From positions 1-64,000 of the forward strand of contig PFGT01000061.1 in NCBI GenBank assembly GCA_002782005.1: a stretch of DNA of 64,000 nucleotides, read 5' to 3'. This DNA is from Hydrogenophilales bacterium CG12_big_fil_rev_8_21_14_0_65_61_21. GTDB lineage: Bacteria > Pseudomonadota > Gammaproteobacteria > Burkholderiales > Thiobacillaceae. The notes under the pieces were generated by a model that worked only from the letters and a program-made list of their open reading frames with translations, was not told the DNA's origin and did no database searches. The translations under genes were made by a program, and so were the position numbers. Below, piece after piece: positions 61,670-64,000 of this stretch (its first letter is position 1; every line of letters starts with the position of its first letter).

Positions 61670-62952
61670 CCTCCCGCAACGACCAGTTATTCGAACAATC
61701 GCAAAAATGCATCCCCGGCGGCGTCAACTCGCCGGTCCGCGCCTTTCGCTCGGTGGGCGGCACACCGCGCTTTTTCGCCAAGGGTGAAGGCAGCCGGGTT
61801 TGGGACGCCGACGGCAAGGTCTACCTCGATTACGTCGGTTCCTGGGGCCCGCTGATCCTGGGCCACGCTGACCCGGACACCGTGCGCGCGGTGCAGGAAA
61901 CGGCTGCGCTGGGCCTGACCTTCGGCGCGCCCACCGCCAAGGAGCTGGAGATCGCCGAATTCCTCACCGGCTGGCTGCCCGGCCTGGAAAAGGTGCGCCT
62001 GGTTTCCTCCGGCACCGAGGCCACCATGAGCGCCATCCGCCTGGCCCGGGGTCACACCGGACGCGACCTGCTGATCAAGTTCGAGGGTTGCTATCACGGC
62101 CATGCCGACAGTCTGCTGATCAAGGCCGGCTCCGGCCTGCTCACCTTCGGTTCGCCCAGTTCCGCCGGCGTGCCGGCCGACACCTCCAAACACACCCTGG
62201 TGCTCGATTACAACAATATCGAACAGGTCAACGCCGTCTTCGCCGAGCGCGGCAACGAGATCGCTTGCGTCATCGTCGAGCCGGTGGCCGGTAACATGAA
62301 CCTGGTCAAGCCCGCGCCCGGTTTCCTGCAATGCCTGCGCGAGAATTGCACCAAGCACGGCGCGGTGCTGATCCTGGATGAGGTGATGACCGGTTTCCGG
62401 GTCGGCCCCAAGTGCGCCCAGGGGCTTTATGGCATCGTCCCGGACCTGACCACCCTGGGCAAGGTCATCGGCGGCGGGATGCCGGTCGGCGCCTTTGGCG
62501 GCAAGGCCGAAATCATGGATAAGCTGGCTCCGAACGGCCCGGTCTATCAAGCCGGCACTTTATCCGGCAATCCGGTGGCGGTGGCGGCAGGCCTGGTGAC
62601 CCTGAGAAAGGTCACCGCGCCCGGTTTTTTCGATGCCCTGGGTGCCAAGACCCGGCGCCTGGTCGAGGGTCTCGCGGCGGCCGCCAAAGCGGCTGGCGTG
62701 GTGTTTTCAGCCCAATCGGTGGGCGGCATGTTCGGAATCTATTTCAGCGCCAAGGCGCCCACCGGCTACGCTGAGGTGATGGCCTGCGACAAGGAGGCCT
62801 TCAACCGCTTCTATCACCTGATGTTGCTGGAAGGCGTCTACCTCGCCCCGTCCGCCTTCGAGGCCGGCTTCGTGTCGGCGGCCCATAGCGATGCCGACAT
62901 CGATGCCACCATCGCCGCCGCGCGCAGGTGCTTTGTCAAGCTGGCTGGCTGA
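61666..62952 (+). CDS. hemL: Glutamate-1-semialdehyde 2,1-aminomutase
   Basis: PLP enzyme making 5-aminolevulinate in the C5 tetrapyrrole pathway. The 428-residue protein starts [20 protein letters not shown] and has [32 protein letters not shown] (PLP Asp) and [20 protein letters not shown] with the Schiff-base Lys. Coupled to thiE upstream and to the DsrS-like gene downstream, so thiD-thiE-hemL-dsrS are probably one operon. Confidence 0.97.
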   Translation: MTSRNDQLFEQSQKCIPGGVNSPVRAFRSVGGTPRFFAKGEGSRVWDADGKVYLDYVGSWGPLILGHADPDTVRAVQETAALGLTFGAPTAKELEIAEFLTGWLPGLEKVRLVSSGTEATMSAIRLARGHTGRDLLIKFEGCYHGHADSLLIKAGSGLLTFGSPSSAGVPADTSKHTLVLDYNNIEQVNAVFAERGNEIACVIVEPVAGNMNLVKPAPGFLQCLRENCTKHGAVLILDEVMTGFRVGPKCAQGLYGIVPDLTTLGKVIGGGMPVGAFGGKAEIMDKLAPNGPVYQAGTLSGNPVAVAAGLVTLRKVTAPGFFDALGAKTRRLVEGLAAAAKAAGVVFSAQSVGGMFGIYFSAKAPTGYAEVMACDKEAFNRFYHLMLLEGVYLAPSAFEAGFVSAAHSDADIDATIAAARRCFVKLAG

Positions 62953-63860
62953 TGGATGAACTGAGTTCCGAAGACCTGTTCCGGCTCAATGTCCTGCTGG
63001 CTGAGAATCTGAAGGCCATCCGGATCGACGAGACGGCGCAGGCGCTCCATGCCCTGACCAGCCAGGGCGAGGCATCGATGCCGTTGCACCCGAATTGCCG
63101 GCCGGACACGTATTTCCGTCTACTGCGCGAACACCTGTCGGGCCATGTCTTGGGCTCGCCGGGTGGCTACCCGGTCTATCTTTCCCGGTGGACCCGGCAC
63201 GGTCAGTTGGCAAGTGACGACCTGGGGCAGTTGCTGCTGATCGGTGAACCGGAGGCGGTGACTGCCGTGGCCTATTCGCCGGCCCTCACCGATGAGTTGG
63301 CCGGCTATGCCTGGTGGGCCATGCCAACAATCGAGAACGCCAGGTTGATGCTGGCCCGCGAGGCGGTTGCCAAGGGCCGCATGGGCGCGGTGCTGACGGA
63401 TTTTCTGCTGGAACACCTGCCCTTTCTGCAGCAAGACCATCTGGCCATCATGGACACCGTGACGGCCTTGCTCCAAGCCGGCACGCTCAGTCAGGCCCAG
63501 CGGGAGGCGATCTGGCGGCGGGGTAAGCAGCAAAATAGTTATTATGTGGCGTTTCTGGAGCGTTGCCCGAATGAACTCCTGGGCATGGACTTCGTCGAGG
63601 CTTGCATCGACATCCTAGGCCGACCTGAAACTCAAGAGGTCGTCAGCCGCACCCTGGATGCCATCGGCCGGCATTTCACCGCGACCGTCGGCGCCGCGCC
63701 GGAGGAAACGCCGGCGAGCCTGAATCGTCTGGCTCGGGTCAGCGCGGCCCTGACCGATCCCATATTTGCCCGCAGCAGCGCGATCGGCTCGCTGATGCGG
63801 CGCAAGATCGATCCCGTTACCACCTCAATTCTGGCCGACCTTGAACTATTGAAAAAATAA
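62952..63860 (+). CDS. DsrS-like protein
   Basis: A soluble 302-residue protein of unknown biochemistry. SSEDLFRLNVLLAENLKAIR at the start, LHPNCRPDTYFRLLREHLSG, and a helical rest with SGHVLGSPGGYPVYLSRWTR. It resembles the proteins annotated as DsrS, encoded at the end of the dsr operon of purple sulfur bacteria, as I recall. No other dsr genes are in the window. The start ATG overlaps the hemL stop (TGATG). A hairpin terminator follows at once. Confidence 0.6.
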   Translation: MDELSSEDLFRLNVLLAENLKAIRIDETAQALHALTSQGEASMPLHPNCRPDTYFRLLREHLSGHVLGSPGGYPVYLSRWTRHGQLASDDLGQLLLIGEPEAVTAVAYSPALTDELAGYAWWAMPTIENARLMLAREAVAKGRMGAVLTDFLLEHLPFLQQDHLAIMDTVTALLQAGTLSQAQREAIWRRGKQQNSYYVAFLERCPNELLGMDFVEACIDILGRPETQEVVSRTLDAIGRHFTATVGAAPEETPASLNRLARVSAALTDPIFARSSAIGSLMRRKIDPVTTSILADLELLKK

Positions 63861-63861
63861 A

Positions 63862-63888
63862 AAAAGAGCGGCTTGAGGTCGCTCTTTT
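63862..63888. terminator. Bidirectional terminator between dsrS-like and cytochrome c genes
   Basis: AAAAGAGCG pairs with CGCTCTTTT across a GC-TTGAG-GT top, with A-runs before and T-runs after. It therefore suits transcription from both sides: the thiD-thiE-hemL-dsrS operon on plus and the cytochrome gene on minus. Confidence 0.85.
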
Positions 63889-63906
63889 CTACTGGCCTAT
63901 GCTGAA

Positions 63907-64000
63907 TCAGCGCAGACCAGAGATGTACTCGGCCACAGCGCGTATTTCCTGATCGGTCAGTTTGCGGGCGATGACCTGCATCATCTTGCCGCCATCGTTG
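63907..64000 (-). CDS. C-terminal end of a class I cytochrome c (partial)
   Basis: The last 30 codons run from the window edge to TGA at 63907-63909: DGGKMMQVIARKLTDQEIRA then VAEYISGLR. The pattern LTDQEI.AVAEYISGL is the C-terminal helix of small soluble monohaem cytochromes c; a Met before it (KMM) may be the haem ligand. The haem CxxCH lies outside the window. Confidence 0.8.
   Translation of the reverse strand, partial: NDGGKMMQVIARKLTDQEIRAVAEYISGLR

Overview
The window looks like a chromosomal segment of a GC-rich betaproteobacterium, perhaps related to the Thiobacillus / Nitrosomonadales / Rhodocyclales sulfur-oxidiser lineages. The clues are a complete twitching-motility chemosensory cluster (pilG-pilH-pilI-pilJ-chpA), pilT-pilU next to yggS-proC-yggT, thiD-thiE-hemL followed by a DsrS-like gene, dbpA, and a cus-type copper/silver pump. 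The lineage is inferred from gene content and protein resemblance only.

Layout. 1-3689 (minus) is the dTDP-L-rhamnose operon rmlC-rmlD-rmlB-rmlA, with a MazE/PemK-type toxin-antitoxin (TA) cassette between rmlB and rmlA. 3860-12868 is a c-di-GMP signalling block: a diguanylate cyclase fused to a PhnD-like periplasmic sensor, then a tight four-gene minus-strand operon (MFS exporter, PhnD-like binding protein, GGDEF/EAL protein, N-acetylglutaminylglutamine-type amidotransferase). A divergent Fsr-type transporter shares a 7-bp-arm palindrome with that operon. 14221-26015 is mostly housekeeping and oxidoreductase genes (HNH protein, RlmN paralogue, dbpA, glutaredoxin, RNase D-like exonuclease, two FAD oxidoreductases, an RlmI-like methyltransferase), with TA pairs between them.

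27100-37000 is an accessory region. It holds a Phd/PIN pair, a REP-associated (RAYT) transposase bounded by 17-bp inverted repeats, a decayed type I restriction locus (AlbA-type C-terminal fragment, AbiEi/AbiEii, hsdR cut by an ISL3-family element), an SLC13 permease, an ORF-less group II intron remnant, and a CopG/VapC pair. Counting from position 531, eight TA modules lie within about 36 kb. Most have a visible inverted or direct repeat just upstream of the first gene.

37089-64000 is mostly core: cusCBA with a small Cys/His-rich leader gene, a conserved hypothetical, an EVE protein, a serine hydrolase-like protein, pilT/pilU, yggS-proC-yggT, uppP, the Pil-Chp chemosensory operon, thiD-thiE-hemL-dsrS-like, and the end of a cytochrome c gene.

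Most noteworthy are (1) the MFS/PhnD/GGDEF-EAL/amidotransferase operon, whose EAL protein ends in a CZB-like domain without its zinc ligands; (2) RAYT-type core motifs next to short locus-specific tandem duplications at four sites; (3) the density of TA modules, including two Phd/PIN pairs with a shared 20-nt upstream sequence. No tRNA, rRNA or CRISPR array was recognised.
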